DNA from: Phaeosaccion multiseriatum
Taxonomy: Eukaryota > Ochrophyta, other classes
Assembly (NCBI GenBank): GCA_965112735.1
Contig: OZ218952.1
Span: 1,798,001-1,862,000 of the forward strand
Direction of reading: 5' to 3'
DNA length: 64,000 bases
The position numbers and the translations under genes were made by a program. This document shows positions 45,625-60,167 of the stretch, piece by piece. Positions within the stretch are counted from its first letter, which is position 1. Every line of letters begins with the position of its first letter. The notes below the pieces were generated by a model, which was not told where the DNA came from, searched no databases, and was given only the letters and a program-made list of their open reading frames with translations.

Positions 45625-46733
45625 TTTTTGTCTCGTCATGCTCTTGCAAATCTTCCTCCCACTCTTGCCTTTTCCTTCTCCATGCCGTCTCCACCCCGGC
45701 CTCTCGTCCTCTCTCATATCTCTCATGACCTGCTTTCCTCACACTCTCTTGCCTCTCTCCCATCTCTCTCATGACCTGGTTTCCTCACACTCTCTTGCCT
45801 CTCTCCCATCTCTCTCATGACCTGCTTTCCTCACACTCTCTTGCCTCTCTCCCATCTCTCTCATGACCTGCTTTCCTCACACTCTCTTGCCTCTCTCCCA
45901 TCTCTCTCATGACCTGGTTTCCTCACACTCTCTCTTGTCTCTCCCCTCTCTCTCTCGTACACCCCCACTCTGCCTTTGGACCCCACTCCTCATGTCTGCA
46001 GCAGTATAGACAACATCGAGGCAACAGCAGCAACCAAGAAGCCCCGGGGGGTGGGCAGGGCAAACGACGCTCTGGAGGAGGAGGCTCGTGACGTCATTCC
46101 ATTAGCACCACCAGCACCAGCAGATCCTTCGCTGCCCCGCCCCCTGGCCAGCCCGTGGAGGGGCCACTACAGCGAAGATCAGGTGTTTCAGCAGGCCGCG
46201 AGAGCGCTCACCTTGGAAGCTTACGTGAGGGGGGCCAGCGACAACGTGAGTGCGTGAGTGCGTGGGAGTGAGTGGGAGTGAGTGAGTGAGTGAGTGAGTG
46301 AGTGAGTGAGTGAGTGAGTGAGTGAGTGAGTGAGTGAGTGAGTGAGTGAGTGAGTGAGTGAGTGAGTGAGTGAGTGAGTGAGTGGGAGTGCGTGGGTATG
46401 AGTGCGTGAGTGCTGCGTATGAGTGCGTCGTTCCCTGTCCGCGAGTCGGGAGTTTTTATTTGTTTTGTAGTACTTAGTACGTGGGGAAATTACTGGACTC
46501 GCTCTTCCTTGATTCACCTTTGCGACTCCCTCTTCCTGGTCTTGCCAACTCCTCACAACGGTCTTACTCGTTGCCCTTCGCTCTTTGCTCCACGCCCTCT
46601 GCTCTTCACTACCTGCTATCTCCTCTGCTCCTTTCTACTACTATTGCTGCTGCTGCTGCTGCTGCTGCTGTTGTTGTTGTTGTTGTGCATTCAGATCGGC
46701 GTGTGCGTAGTGGACCTGCGTGGCTCCTGGTAA
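35665..46733 (+). CDS. Protein kinase - C2H2 - PP2C phosphatase fusion protein
   Basis: Seventeen exons: 35665-36064, 36388-37435, 37698-37773, 37930-38000, 38354-38630, 38996-39253, 39559-39616, 40138-40384, 40571-40908, 41121-42112, 42657-42866, 42974-43535, 44002-44122, 44346-44399, 45362-45448, 46002-46245, 46695-46733. All phases agree, giving 1693 aa. The kinase half has a Gly loop (GGCFAKGSHGEVW), a Lys in YILKRML, HRDIKPSN split by an intron, DFS in place of DFG, APPE and YDLWSVGVVMLELL. A C2H2 finger (CPQCGKTF...HAHANGRGH) follows near residue 1158. PP2C motifs come from about 1219: KLEDYHSI, VFDGHCGS, HVGDSRAVL, LAVTRSLGD, LASDGLWDVMS, SDNIGVCVV. Kinase-PP2C fusions are known (plant At2g40860 type); the finger is extra. 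Long Glu, Ser, Gln and Gly inserts interrupt both domains. The start is uncertain: ATG 35665 gives a hydrophobic leader, ATG 35974 begins at the conserved part. Confidence 0.85.
38002..38200. repeat. (CTAC)n microsatellite in kinase-PP2C intron 4
   Basis: Long CTAC/CTGC tetranucleotide repeats begin right after the donor that splits the HRD motif. Confidence 0.95.
38836..38985. repeat. (CTC)n polypyrimidine tract up to an acceptor
   Basis: About 150 bp of CTC repeats run up to the acceptor CCGAAG at 38995 (kinase-PP2C intron 5). Similar tracts lie at 39778-40010 (intron 7). Confidence 0.9.
40480..40560. repeat. (CA)n microsatellite in kinase-PP2C intron 8
   Basis: About 38 CA units end 10 bp before the acceptor GCCCAG. 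Confidence 0.95.
43590..43700. repeat. G-rich (GGGGA)n repeat, possible G-quadruplex region
   Basis: A (GGGGA)n run with several longer G runs lies on the + (coding) strand of kinase-PP2C intron 12. Confidence 0.85.
45555..45625. repeat. (TTTC)n microsatellite
   Basis: About 17 units upstream of the 46-bp repeat in the same intron. Confidence 0.95.
45724..45930. repeat. 46-bp tandem repeat in kinase-PP2C intron 15
   Basis: About four and a half copies; CATGACCTG recurs every 46 bp at 45724, 45770, 45816, 45862 and 45908. Copies differ by single bases. Confidence 0.9.
46262..46385. repeat. (GAGT)n microsatellite in kinase-PP2C intron 16
   Basis: About 28 units start at the donor of exon 16; the first GTGAGTG is itself the splice donor. 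Confidence 0.95.
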
Positions 46734-47326
46734 CTGTGGAAGTTTCGTAAGAGTTGTTGGGTGGGTGAGCAGAGCGCGGCAGTGCGGGGGAAAGGCCTCG
46801 GCTACGTGCACTGCTTCTGCGAGGCTCAGGCTCAGCTGCTTGAGGTCCCTGAGGCTGAGCTCAACTCAGCTCAGCTCAGCTCACTCTCAGTCTGGGGAGT
46901 GTGTACACAAAAGGGTATAGAGGGGGGGAAAGGAGATGATGGCAAGGCGGTCAAGGGCCGGATTTTATCGACTTACAGGAATCAACCAAATACCTACGTA
47001 TGTGTGCGTAGGGGGTAGGGGGAGGGGTACTCTGTGTAACTCTTACGCCCTGCAAATACATGTATCTAAGAGGGTGGAGAGTCAAATAGTGCGTGCTTTG
47101 TTTCAGTTTCAGTTCTGTAACCAACCAAGGAGCGGCCCGCTAATCGATTTATGCGTCATGTCTAGCCAACCCCGAGGGGCCGACCGCTAGTTTGCAATAA
47201 AAGGAAAGAAAGCGTCCAATCTCTTCAATTATCGTGCTACTTCAAAATTCGAGGCCCACTTTCCTTGACTTCAGAACTGGTCGGGGGACGAGAAAGGGCC
47301 CCCCCACAACAAGCCAGCACTTGCCC
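46734..47326. other. Intergenic, no gene seen
   Basis: This holds the 3' end of the kinase-PP2C gene and the promoter side of the EMC8/9 gene. A small (CTCAG)n cluster lies at 46856-46890. Open frames here are short and unsupported. Confidence 0.55.
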
Positions 47327-47696
47327 ATGGATGAAGCAGTCGATGGTGGAGAGGTCGTCGTGGCGGGAGGAGGAGCTCCGCCAGAACAAGTAGACGTGTC
47401 TGACTTGGCGTACACAAAGCTGATGTACCACACGATCCAACATCCACACGCCGCAGTGTGTGGCTTCTTGTTGGGGAAGCAGAGGGACGAAAGGAGGCTA
47501 GTGACAGACGCGATTCCCCTTTTCCACACACCCGTCATGGCTCCATTACTCGAGCAGGCCTCTCTGATGGTTCAAGTGTACCTATCGCAGTTAGAAGCGG
47601 TGAGTAGTTGGCCGTCCGGCCTCCCACCCCCTTATTCTCCCTCTCCATTCCTTCTCGGTTTTGTGGCCTTCTCCCAGTCGTTGTCCTTGTTGCTTG

Positions 47697-47761
<65 letters not shown>

Positions 47762-49079
47762 ATTCGGGGTGGTCTCCATTGCCCCCCCTTTGTTCTGCGG
47801 ATACTGCTGCTTGGCGCGCCTTCCACAGCATGCATGCCATCTTTCCACGTCCTCATACACAGTATTCTGTCTTCCTTCAACGTGACCTTCACTCTTCCAC
47901 TTCCCCAGCCCGTTTTTTCTCTAACCTTTCCAACCCCCCCTTCTCCCTCCTCTCCCCTCACTACTCACTACTCCACCAGGGCACTGTCATCGTCGGCCTG
48001 TACTGCGCTAACGCCGCTCTAGACGACAGCCAGGTCCCGGACATTGTGTGCCGAATGGCAGAGCAGGTGGAATCCAAGTATCCAGGCGTCGCAGTGCTGC
48101 AGGTACGCTGTGCGGATGAGCGAAGGAGGCATTGTGTGTAGGCTAAGCCAGAACTCTGTCGCGGTCTCATTTCCCCCTCTCTGACTGCGTCTGTTCATCG
48201 CTCAGCCCCACCCCCCCCCTCCTTCTCTCCTAACTCCTACCCTACTCTGTCTTTCTCTCTCTCGAGCCCCATCTCTCTCCCTCTCTATGTGTGTCGATCC
48301 TGCGTCTAGCCCTCAAACACACGCACGCACTCACACACACAATATGAACGGTACGCCCTTTTAGGTCAACAACAAACGCTTAGAGAACCCCTCGGAACAT
48401 GCCCTGCTCGCCTTTGCCAAGGACAGTGGCAAGACGTTTCGAAGGTGCGTTGCTTTGTTTGTTGGTTTGGGCATTGTTGGGCCGTGTAAGACCCCAACCA
48501 AGCCCAAAGGCCCACACGCATTCTTTGTGAGTGGCTCTTGTCAAGTGTCCCTGTGTGTGTGTGTGTGTGTCTGTGTGTGATGGAGGATGAGGAGGAGTTG
48601 GAGGAGTCGGAGGAGGAAGTTGTTGTTCGTGTGTGACGAATATGTTCGCCTCGACCGCCCAGCTCCGTGCGATGTGTCTGAGGAACAAAGTTGGGTAATG
48701 CATGGGGTACTGAATGGGGTACTGAGTGAGTGGGTGATTGATTGAGTGAGTGGGTGGGTGAGTGAGTGAGCGAGTGAGTAGGTGGGCTTGTGAGTCGGTT
48801 GAGCAGAGTAGAGTGGTGGATGCGGTGACCACATGTGTGGGGTGGATGCGGTGACCACATGTGTGGGCTTTGCTCGCTCGGCGAGCCTCTCGTCTCCTCT
48901 CGTCTCCCACGCCCGCTCAGCGCTGCGTTGGCCCTTGGTATTGGGCTGCCTTTCAGCACCTCAGTTAGTGAGTCATATCGTGTGTCAGTCAGTTGGCCCC
49001 TCTCCCTCTGTCTTCACACTACACACGTCATTCTTACGCGGTGTATCGTGGGTATGTGTATGTCCCCTCGTGTTTCCGT

Positions 49080-49118
<39 letters not shown>

Positions 49119-49295
49119 TCAATAACAACAAACAGAGGTATTGAGGTGGAAGTGTCGTCCACGGCTCGGGGGGTGTTGAGTAGCGCGGTGCTCGCTCCGT
49201 CGCTGTCCTCCAAGACTCGAGTTAGCGACTTTGACGACCACTTCGGGGACGTGACCAAGGATTGGAGAAACCTTGGCATTAGCGTGGCCCAATAA
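47327..49295 (+). CDS. EMC8: ER membrane protein complex subunit 8/9
   Basis: Four exons (47327-47599, 47980-48102, 48365-48444, 49136-49295) join in phase to 211 aa, the usual length for EMC8/9 (UPF0172, also called COX4NB/FAM158A). The family pattern is clear: LAYTKLMYHTIQHPHAAVCG, FLLGKQ, VTDAIPLFHTPVMAPLLEQA, then GTVIVGLYCANAALDDSQVP with the MPN-like fold, and a C-terminal DFDDHFGDVTKDWRN. EMC8/9 is the soluble cytosolic cap of the ER membrane complex that inserts tail-anchored and multi-pass membrane proteins. ATG 47327 is the best start; an open frame upstream has no ATG. Intron 3 is 691 nt and contains a 25-bp tandem duplication at 48815-48865 and a (CAA)n run before the acceptor. 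The first member of the 3' minisatellite is its own last exon. Confidence 0.9.
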
Positions 49296-49500
49296 CAAGG
49301 ATTGTGGAGAAGCCGCGGTGTTAACGTGGCCCAAAAGCAAGGATTGTGGAGAAGCCTCGCTGTTAACGTCGCCCAAAAGCAAGGACTGGGGAGAAGCCTC
49401 GGTGTTGGCGTGGCCCAGTAGCAAGGACTGTGGAGATACCTTGGCTTGAGCACGACCCAGTGGCAACAACTGAAGAAACCCCCGTGTGAGCATACCCATG
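49255..49500. repeat. 42-bp minisatellite seeded by the EMC8 C-terminal codons
   Basis: Five to six units, each starting AAGGATTG or AAGGACTG and ending GGCCCAAAAGC-like, are spaced 40-42 bp. The first unit is the last 13 codons of EMC8 including its stop; later units are diverged and lie in the 3' flank. On the minus strand they read as a 14-residue repeat. Confidence 0.85.
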
Positions 49501-49818
49501 AGCGTGGGCCAGTGGGGCCAGTGGGGGCACGGGCAGCGGCAGGGGCAGCGGCAACGGTGTAGTGGCCACAAGAGCTCTTCGTAGCTCCTTGCGAAGCACC
49601 TATCGTATGGGTGGGAAAGAGAGAGCGCGAGAGGGAAGGAGAGTGGGAGGGAGAGAGAGCGGGAGGGAGGGAGAGAGAGCGAGAGAGAAGGAGAGCGGGA
49701 GGGAGAGAGAGAGGGAGAGCACTTGTGCTTTTGTAGGGTGCAAGTTGCACGTAGCGAGGAGGGCGTCAAGCGGCCCTTGATTTGCTTCTTCCATCTAAAT
49801 TTTTGTTTCTTACATCAC

Positions 49819-49868
<50 letters not shown>

Positions 49869-50199
49869 ATACATAATTATATATACACATTACACGGAGT
49901 GCGTCCGTCACGTTTGCCTGCGATACCTTTGGAAGCATCCCTTCACTGCTGGGCCTGCGCAGCCTCAGATGGAAGAACCGTTGTAGCTTATAGCTTAGCC
50001 TCCACCCCCCATCCCCCCTCCCCTGTTCCATTCAAAAAAGATCCGCATGACCCTCGTCTCCTCTGATCCCCCCTCCCCTCTCCCTCCGCCTGCGCTCTGT
50101 TCTGACACATGTCCTTACCCTGCTGCTCCCCAAGGGAAAGAGGCCGACAGTCACAGACAGTCACCCTGTTCATTCCTGCTGTATCACCAACTGCTGTTG
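49296..50199. other. Convergent intergenic region
   Basis: This contains the rest of the 42-bp minisatellite, a (GA)-rich tract at 49615-49725 and a (CAT)n run at 49816-49867. No gene is seen. Confidence 0.65.
49816..49867. repeat. (CAT)n microsatellite
   Basis: About 17 CAT units between convergent genes. Confidence 0.95.
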
Positions 50200-53865
<3,666 letters not shown>

Positions 53866-54011
53866 GGTTGAAGGCTTTATTATCAAGAAGAATAGAGGGG
53901 AATATTCAAGAGGGGAGGAATGAAAGAAGAAGGGAGATGAGAAGGAGAAAAAGGGATTTCGGATGGCAGTAGACGGTATCGAACACGACGTGGAAAGGGA
54001 AGAATCGAGCG
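53866..54011. promoter_or_regulatory. 146-bp bidirectional promoter region
   Basis: This separates the start codons of the TPMT-like gene (-) and the acetyl-CoA transporter gene (+). It is purine-rich with no obvious TATA box. Shared control is inferred from spacing. Confidence 0.5.
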
Positions 54012-57000
54012 ATGGGCAGCCAACTCTACAGGCGTAAAGCGAGCGTAACTGCAGGGCTGCAGGGAACTTACTCAGGCGACGACTCAGATGTGAAGGTATG
54101 GGGTGGCGGAAGAGAAAGGCAGGAACTCTTGTCGGCCCTGGCGCCGTTTTTGGTGACCCGTCGGGATGATGACTCTGACTTGTAGAGATGGAGAGGGTGG
54201 TGGCCAGACGTACAGCACGCTGGCTTCGTTTCTGCGCTTTGGGAGCGATAGAGGCGGTCTTCTTGCTTGAGTCCTAGGCATTTACGAGAATGGCTTGATT
54301 GCTGACTCTGCTCCCTGCGGATCACTCTTCACCCTCCACCCCCCCTCTTTCGTTCGCCGTCTCTTTGCCCTCGGTGCGATGGTGTGGCTTGCTCGTAACT
54401 CGTCACACCCTCAATCATCAGCCGAGCAGCAGCAGCGAAGGCGGATCAGAGAGTAGTACGGGCAGGGCAGGCGCCAATGGAGGTGGCGTCGTACACGTGC
54501 AGCAGTCTTTGCCAAGTGGTGAAGCTGGTTCCAACAGCTTCACAATTGATGTCAAGGCGACACCACCTCGTGACGTATCGTCGAGGAAGAGACCTGGTGT
54601 GTGCCCCGCTGACGGTGGTCCTGCTTCTGGCACCGCAGCAGATTACGAAGCAGTGGTCGCGGACAAAGACAGGGGAGGGGGAGGGGGAAGTGGTGGTGGC
54701 GGCAATGGTGGCGATGAAGATGCCACAGGTGGGGCACTGTGGGAAGACATGGGCAGCATGGTCTTGCTCCTCGTGCTGTACACGCTGCAGGGCGTACCCA
54801 TGGGTCTGAGCGGTAGCGTACCGTTCCTCCTGCAGGGCAAGGTCTCGTACTCGGAGCAGGCCATGTTCAGCCTCGTGTCCCTGCCCTTCTCGCTCAAGCT
54901 GCTCTGGGCGCCTCTGGTTGACTCTGTGTACTACAGGTGACACAACATGATCATCATCAAATGATGGAGGAGGGGGTGGGGTCGGTTCCCTCTTCTCTTT
55001 TCTATCTGTAACCAACTTTCGACTTTCCGCTCTTCCGTCCTCTCCTTCTTTACCACTCCTACCCCCCACCTCGCACAGGCCGTTGGGGCGTCGGAAGAGC
55101 TGGCTGGTGCCCGTGCAGATGGCGTGCGGCGTGTTCATGCTACTGGCCTCGGGCATCATGAACGAGTGGGTAGGGGAAGCGGGACAGGGCCACCTAGCGG
55201 GAGGAGGGGGGGAGGAGGCGGGGGGGGGGGCAGCTTTGGGTGCCCTCGGGGTGCCCAACGTGACGGCTTTGACCGCGTACTTCTTCGTGTTGTACGTCAT
55301 GATGGCCACGCAGGTACGCATTGCGAGAGGGTGACGTGAGGTGGGGGTGAGTGAGTGAGTAAATGAGTGGGTGTGATGTGAGTGAGTTTGTGACTGTGTG
55401 GGTGTGGTGTGTGTGTGAGTGAGTGAGTGAGTGAGTGAGTGAGTGAGTGAGTGAGTGAGTGAGTGAGTGAGTGAATGAGTGAGTGGGTGAGTGCGTTATT
55501 GGGTGGGTGGGTGGGTGGGTGGGTGGGTGAGTGAGTGAGTAAGTGAGTGGGTGGGTGTGTGTGGGGTAACTGCTTCGTGAGCGGTCAGCGATTGGTGATT
55601 GGTATATTGGTCCTCCCGTGCTTACTTGGGTCTATACAGGTATGACTTAGGGATTGGCCGTAGTCGGATTACTAGACGCAGTTTAGCCCTTTCACGGACG
55701 GCCATATCACGTACTAGTACAAAGTACCTGTCTGATCTCGGAAGTCAAGCGATGTCGAGCCTACCTAGCTCTGCGGTGGGGGACCACGTGGGAATCTTCG
55801 GTGCTGCCCGTCTTTTTATTGGACGCTTGTGTCATTCGAGGGGGGAGGAGGGTGTCTTGGTCAGTGATTCACTGGTGGATGTACCACAGCATGGTGCTGT
55901 GGTAGCTCAATAGGAGCCTTGTCAGAGAAGTGGCACTCCTATGTAAGGAAGGAGAAGGGGTGTGGAGGTGTGGAGGGGAGGTGTGTAGTAGTGGAGAAGA
56001 GAGTACTCCACTCCCGTCCTCCTCTGCCTCCTCTGCCCCCCCCTCCCTTACGTCCTACCCATAGGTCTCACCCCCCTGCATTCTCGTCTCCTTCACTCCT
56101 CCTCCTCCCCCTCCTCCTCCTCCTCCTTCTTCTTCTTCTTCTTCTTCTTCTTCTTCTTCTTCTTCTTCTTCTTCTTCTTCTTCTTCTTCTTCTTCTTCTT
56201 GTGTGTCCCTTGTCGTTCCTCTGCCCCCTCGAAGGACATTGCGGTGGACGGATGGGCCTTGACGATGCTGTCAAGGGCAAACTTGGGGTATGCCTCAACA
56301 TGCAACACGGTAAGTTACTTCGTCAAAGGTGACTGACTGACTGACTAGCGGACTAGCTGACTGACTGACTGACTGACTGACTGACTGATTGAAAGACATC
56401 ATGACGAGGGTTGCGCTCTTACTTGTAAGTTGGTCAAAGGTCACTAACTGATCGCCATAAGACAAGACATGGTCGTGGGGGGGTGGGGGGGTCGTATTTG
56501 GGTTCTGTATCCACACCACACACTCAGGAGTAGAGTTGGGTACACCCACCCATCCATCCACCCATCCACCCACCCATCCACCCACCCACCCACCCACTCA
56601 CCCACCTTGCTTCCCCCTTGAGAGGGGTCTATGCGAGGAATATCTCTCCATGAAGAGCAAGCGTAGCGGCCAAGCAAAGCAACGAGTGTTCCAATCAACC
56701 AACCAACCAACCAACCAACCAACCAACCAACCAACCAATGCTCTTACTGCCGTGCCTACTCCGTGCTTTTACTCCCTGCGCCTTTCAGGTGGGCCAAACG
56801 TTGGGGTATTTCATGAGTCACGTGGGCTTTCTCGCCATGAACGACCCAGCCACATGCAACAAGTATCTACGGAGAGGTGAGGGAAGCCAAAGCGAGACGA
56901 GCGAGACGAGCGGGAGGAGCGGGAGGAGAGAGGGAGGGAGGAGGGAGAGGGGGGAGGGGTGGGGGAGCGAGAGGAGGGCGGGGAAGAGGAGGGAGAGGAG

Positions 57001-58755
57001 GAGCAAAAGGAGGGAGGGGGGGGAGAGGAAGGAGAGGAGGAGGGCTGCGGCGAATGAATGCTCTTACCACCAAGGCCCAGCGCCCCTTGCATTGATTGTG
57101 CGTGCTTGTATTGGCGTGTTTGCCCTCCTGAATGTGCGTGCGTGCCTGCGTGTGTGTGTGTGTGTGTGTCGTGCCTGCGTGTGTGTGTTTTCACCCCTCG
57201 TCTCGGTGTGTGTGTGTGGTGTGTGCCCCTCTCACAGAGCCATCGGACGAGGGCATGGTGTCTCTTGGCGGCTTCCTCTTCTTCTGGGGAGTAGTGTTCG
57301 TCATCACCACGCTCTTTGTGCTCTTCTTCAAGCCTGAGGTAGCCGATAGCAGCGAGGAGGACGTAGACGGCCTCAGAGAGACGTACAGGCAGCTCATACA
57401 CTGTCTCAAGTTGCCCAGCGTCCGCAGGTGTGTGCGTGCGTACGTGGGTGTGAGTGCGTGCGGTGCGGGGCATGTGTGCGTGCGTGCGTGGGTGCGTTCG
57501 TGCTTTTGTGCAGAAGGCTTTGACTGACTGGCTCCTGAGAAGCCCCACTCCATGTACTCACCGAAAAATTATTGTGTTGTTTTCTTTCCCCTCCGATCCT
57601 TCTGTACGCTGCTGTGTGTCCGCTGCTGTCCCCCCTCCCCACCACCCCACCAACGCACTTCGCAGCATGTGTGTAGTTCTGCTCACATGCAAAGTGGCCT
57701 TCAGTGTGACTGACGCCGCAACGAGCCTGAAGCTTGTCGAGTTCGGAATGCCCAAGGAAGAGCTTGCTATGCTCTCGCCGATGCTTGTGGTTATGGGCAT
57801 GGGTGAGTGAGGGAGGGTAGGCAGGGAGGGAGGGAGGGAGGGAGGGGAGGGAGGGAGAGAGGGAGTGGGGGAGGGATGGAGAGAGTGAGGGGTTGAGGGA
57901 ATGAGGACTGGAGGTGCTAGGGGCGAGAGTAAGGAGATACCGTACTGTTGGAAAGGGGGGGGGGGGTTGCTTGCCGCTTCGCTTCCCCCCTTCCTGGAGG
58001 CCCTTTCATCTCTCCCTTCTAGAACAGTTCGTGACCAAGCTTCGTTCATTCACCCCTGCTACCACCCCGCACCCCCATCCGCGTGCTCCAAACCGCCCTT
58101 CATCAATACCTTTTGCCGCTCCGTTGCTCTCTGCTGCTCTGCTGCTCTGCTGCTCTGTTGCTCTGATGCTCTGATGCTCTGATGCTCTGTTGCTCTGCTG
58201 CTCTGTTGCTCTGATGCTCTGTTGCTCTGATGCTCTGTTGCTCTGATGCTCTGTTGCTCTGCTGCTCTGTTGCTCTGATGCTCTGTTGCTCTGATGCTCT
58301 GTTGCTCTGCTGCTCTGTTGCTCTGATGCTCTGTTGCTCTGATGCTCTGTTGCTCTGATGCTCTGTTGCTCTGATGCTCTGTTGCTCTGATGCTCTGTTG
58401 CTCTGCTGCTCTGATGCTCTGATGCTCTGTTGCTCTGCTGCTCTGTTGCTCTGATGCTCTGTTGCTCTGATGCTCTGTTGCTCTGATGCTCTGTTGCTCT
58501 GCTGCTCTGTTGCTCTGATGCTCTGTTGCTCTGATGCTCTGTTGCTCTGATGCTCTGTTGCTCTGCTGTTCTCTCCTCTCGCCTCCCCAGCCATCCCGGT
58601 GGTGGTGGGGCGCTACACTGTGAGCTCAAGGCCGCTGGATGTGTTCATGGCGGGCTACCCCTTGCGCCTTGTCACCACAGTCGTGTATGCTGCCATCCTG
58701 CCTCTGGCAAAGTGAGTGACTTGACTGTTGCCGCCGCCGCCGCCGCCGCTGCTGT

Positions 58756-58803
<48 letters not shown>

Positions 58804-59789
58804 GGCTGCTGCGGCTGCTGCTGTTGTTGTTGTTGTTCTCTTTCTTTCTCTCCTTGCTTCCATACACCAACATCTCAGTCTGTCAATCGTCTGAGCATAG
58901 CTTCAAAGGTCCCCTCTTATCCCCTTCAGCTCCAAAGGCGCCCTCTTATCCACTCCGCTATGCCCTGGCACACGCTGACACCAGTCCCTTCCCCCCCACA
59001 CCCACATTCAAACCCACCCATACACACACGCACACACACATATGTACAAACCCACACACACACACAACACGCACACACGCACACGCACGCACGCACCCCC
59101 CCCCCCCCCAACGGCCCACAGGTATGCGTACAGCGGTGGCGGCCCTACCCCCTGGTACTTTTACTTGTCCCTGGTGGGCGGGGTGATCCTCCACGAGATC
59201 GCCGCCAACTGTATGTATGTGAGCAGCATGTCCTTCTTCGCTAGGGTCAGCGACCCCCTCATCGGAGGGACGTACATGACTTTGCTCAACACCATCTCTA
59301 ACTTGGGTGAGTGCGTGTGTGCCGGCCCTTTGTCTTTTGCTTGTTTGCGTTGCTTGCCTTACTTAACTTACTCAACCCCTCACACTCCCAAGTGGTACTC
59401 TCACCCCCCCCCCCCACCTCCCCTCTCCTCTCCTTCCCTCCCCCGTCCCCCTCCCCCTTCCCCTCCTCCTCCTCCTCCTCCTCCTCCTCCTCCTCCTCCT
59501 CCTCAAAAAGGCACCAAGTGGCCCAACTCCGTGAGCCTGTACCTGCTTGACAAAATGACATGGAAGGCCTGCGTCCTGCCCGACAGAGAGGACGAGAGCG
59601 CTGCCGAGCAGCTACTCGTGGACCCAGCCACTTGCGACAGCACGCTTGAGGCAGAGGCGTGTGGGCTGCGGGGGGGGCACTGCAGCACAGTGCTGGACGG
59701 GTATTATGTTCAGGTGAGGGGGTGGCCATGGCTTGAGTTTTGCTTGGATGGCTTCCCTCCCACGGCTCGCTTCTCCTTCCCTTTCTCCG

Positions 59790-59824
<35 letters not shown>

Positions 59825-60167
59825 ATCTACTGCCCTCTCCCCCTCTTCTCTTTCTGCTCACTTTGTCATAATGATCTCCTGGGGCACACAGAAGCTTCAT
59901 ATCGACTCCATTTATGGTGTTCGATGTATTAATCAACTGAAAACTGACAACTGGCCCACCTCACGCCCCCTCCCCTAACACCTCTTTTTTTTTTTTTTTT
60001 TTTTCTTGTGTATTACATATGTTATGTATGTATATTCGCAGGCCCTCGGCTGCACGGTGATCGGCCTCCTCTGGCTGTGGATGTTCGCCGGAAGGGTGCA
60101 AGCTTTGCAGGACATTCCTCTCTCTGCGTGGCACATGCAACAGGGAGGTGGCAGCAAGACAAGCTAA
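54012..60167 (+). CDS. Acetyl-CoA transporter, SLC33A1/AT-1 family
   Basis: Eleven exons (54012-54095, 54422-54936, 55079-55313, 56235-56309, 56789-56876, 57238-57427, 57666-57802, 58591-58711, 59122-59306, 59511-59713, 60042-60167) join in phase to 652 aa. Diagnostic family sequences: LLLVLYTLQGVPMGLSGSVP, SYSEQAMFSLVSLPFSLKLL then WAPLVDSVYY, PLGRRKSWLVPVQ, TQDIAVDGWALTML, NVGQTLGYFMSH (spliced NTVGQTLGYF), and YMTLLNTISNLGTKWPNSVS. About 11-12 membrane segments are present. The family imports acetyl-CoA into the ER or Golgi lumen for acetylation of proteins and glycans. The N-terminal 150 aa is Ser/Gly-rich and disordered. Exon 1 (MGSQLYRRKASVTAGLQ) is set by phase and is the likely start because the next exon has no usable ATG. 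Intron 3 carries a 5S rRNA gene; intron 7 carries a long 8-bp repeat array. Confidence 0.9.
55417..55560. repeat. (GAGT)n/(GGGT)n microsatellite
   Basis: This lies in the same intron, upstream of the 5S gene. Confidence 0.9.
55696..55812 (+). rRNA. 5S ribosomal RNA gene inside an intron of the acetyl-CoA transporter
   Basis: The 117-nt sequence starts GGACGGCCATATCAC and contains CTGTCTGATCTCGGAAGTCA (internal box A region) and GGGGGACCACGTGGGAATC (box C region), and ends GGTGCTGCCCGTC. These line up along the whole length of eukaryotic 5S rRNA. The 5' GACGG pairs with the 3' CCGTC to close helix I, and TTTTT follows at once as a Pol III terminator. It lies on the same strand as the host gene, in intron 55314-56234. 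One copy is visible in the window. Internal promoters mean it needs no host transcription. Confidence 0.88.
55813..55820 (+). terminator. Pol III poly-T terminator of the 5S gene
   Basis: A run of five T residues directly follows the 3' end of the 5S sequence. Confidence 0.75.
56123..56200. repeat. (CTT)n microsatellite
   Basis: About 25 CTT units downstream of the 5S gene, about 35 bp from the acceptor of exon 4. Confidence 0.95.
58125..58572. repeat. 8-bp TGCTCTGN tandem array in transporter intron 7
   Basis: About 56 units of TGCTCTG plus A, C or T alternate in a higher-order pattern over about 450 bp, ending about 20 bp before the acceptor of exon 8. On the minus strand all units keep an open frame reading Gln-Ser-Asn-Arg-Ala-Ser-Glu, which is a shadow. 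Confidence 0.95.

Noticed and set aside
49034-49750. Minus-strand frame with a 14-residue repeat (CYWATPTPRLLPSP-like).
   Set aside because: It is the antisense of the 42-bp minisatellite after EMC8; no start or splice support.
58125-58572. Regular array that could suggest a CRISPR.
   Set aside because: The units are 8 bp with no spacers, in a eukaryotic intron; it is a plain tandem repeat.
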